NCBI GenBank assembly: GCA_009778275.1
Contig: WRKC01000041.1
Span: 1 to 5,201, forward strand
From: Methanomassiliicoccaceae archaeon
GTDB taxonomy: Archaea > Thermoplasmatota > Thermoplasmata > Methanomassiliicoccales > Methanomethylophilaceae
Direction of reading: 5' to 3'
Length of the DNA stretch: 5,201 nucleotides
Every line of letters begins with the position of its first letter. Positions within the stretch are counted from its first letter, which is position 1. Under the pieces are notes generated by a model. The model saw only the letters and a program-made list of their open reading frames with translations. It was not told where the DNA came from and searched no databases. This document shows positions 5,186 to 5,201 of this stretch, in pieces. Position numbers and translations under genes: made by a program.

Positions 5186-5201
5186 AGTTAGCCATCTGCT
5201 G

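Noticed and set aside
1..5201. CRISPR array, tRNA or rRNA gene, insertion sequence, defence or toxin-antitoxin genes
   Set aside because: No regularly spaced repeats, clover-leaf arms, transposase motifs or such genes were seen; the coding space is filled by biosynthetic and tRNA-modification genes.

Overview
This window reads as archaeal chromosome, most likely a Thermoplasmata or Methanomassiliicoccales-type euryarchaeon. That placement is inferred from gene content and protein flavour; no search was run. The archaeal evidence is a KEOPS subunit Pcc1, a C-terminal PUA domain of the kind found on archaeosine tRNA-guanine transglycosylases, the split LeuC/LeuD isomerase, an A/T-rich TATA-like promoter, and strong GGAGG/GGTGAT ribosome binding sites. 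The DNA is almost entirely coding. The only non-genic stretch is about 139 bases at the right edge (5063-5201).

Layout: on the + strand at the left edge lies the 3' end of a PUA-domain gene (1-399). Everything else is on the minus strand and reads right to left: a promoter and a short leader near 5050-5190, then leuA/cimA (3470-5062), leuC (2211-3470), leuD (1726-2211), leuB (611-1729) and pcc1 (343-606). The four leu genes overlap at start/stop codons (TGATG, TGATG, TTGA), and pcc1 starts 4 bases after the leuB stop. This is a tightly coupled five-gene operon from one visible promoter. pcc1 runs tail to tail into the PUA gene with a 57-base overlap.

Function: LeuA (or citramalate synthase) condenses a 2-oxoacid with acetyl-CoA. 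LeuC+LeuD form the Fe-S isomerase and LeuB is the NAD-dependent oxidative decarboxylase. Together they lengthen 2-oxoacids toward leucine and possibly, through citramalate, toward isoleucine. Pcc1 belongs to the complex that makes t6A in tRNA, and the PUA protein probably belongs to archaeosine synthesis in tRNA, so two tRNA-modification genes sit at the left end.

The most interesting feature is the leuA leader. It holds a 13-codon reading frame (5096-5137, minus) with its own GAGGT ribosome binding site. It encodes MIFKLTTELILLK, in which 4 of 13 residues are Leu and 2 are Ile. The second half of this frame is folded into a 30-base interrupted hairpin whose 3' arm lies just after the stop codon. 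This looks like an amino-acid-sensing leader peptide controlling a branched-chain amino acid operon, an arrangement familiar in bacteria but, to my knowledge, not established in archaea. A second oddity is a perfect 13-base inverted repeat with a 2-base centre inside pcc1.
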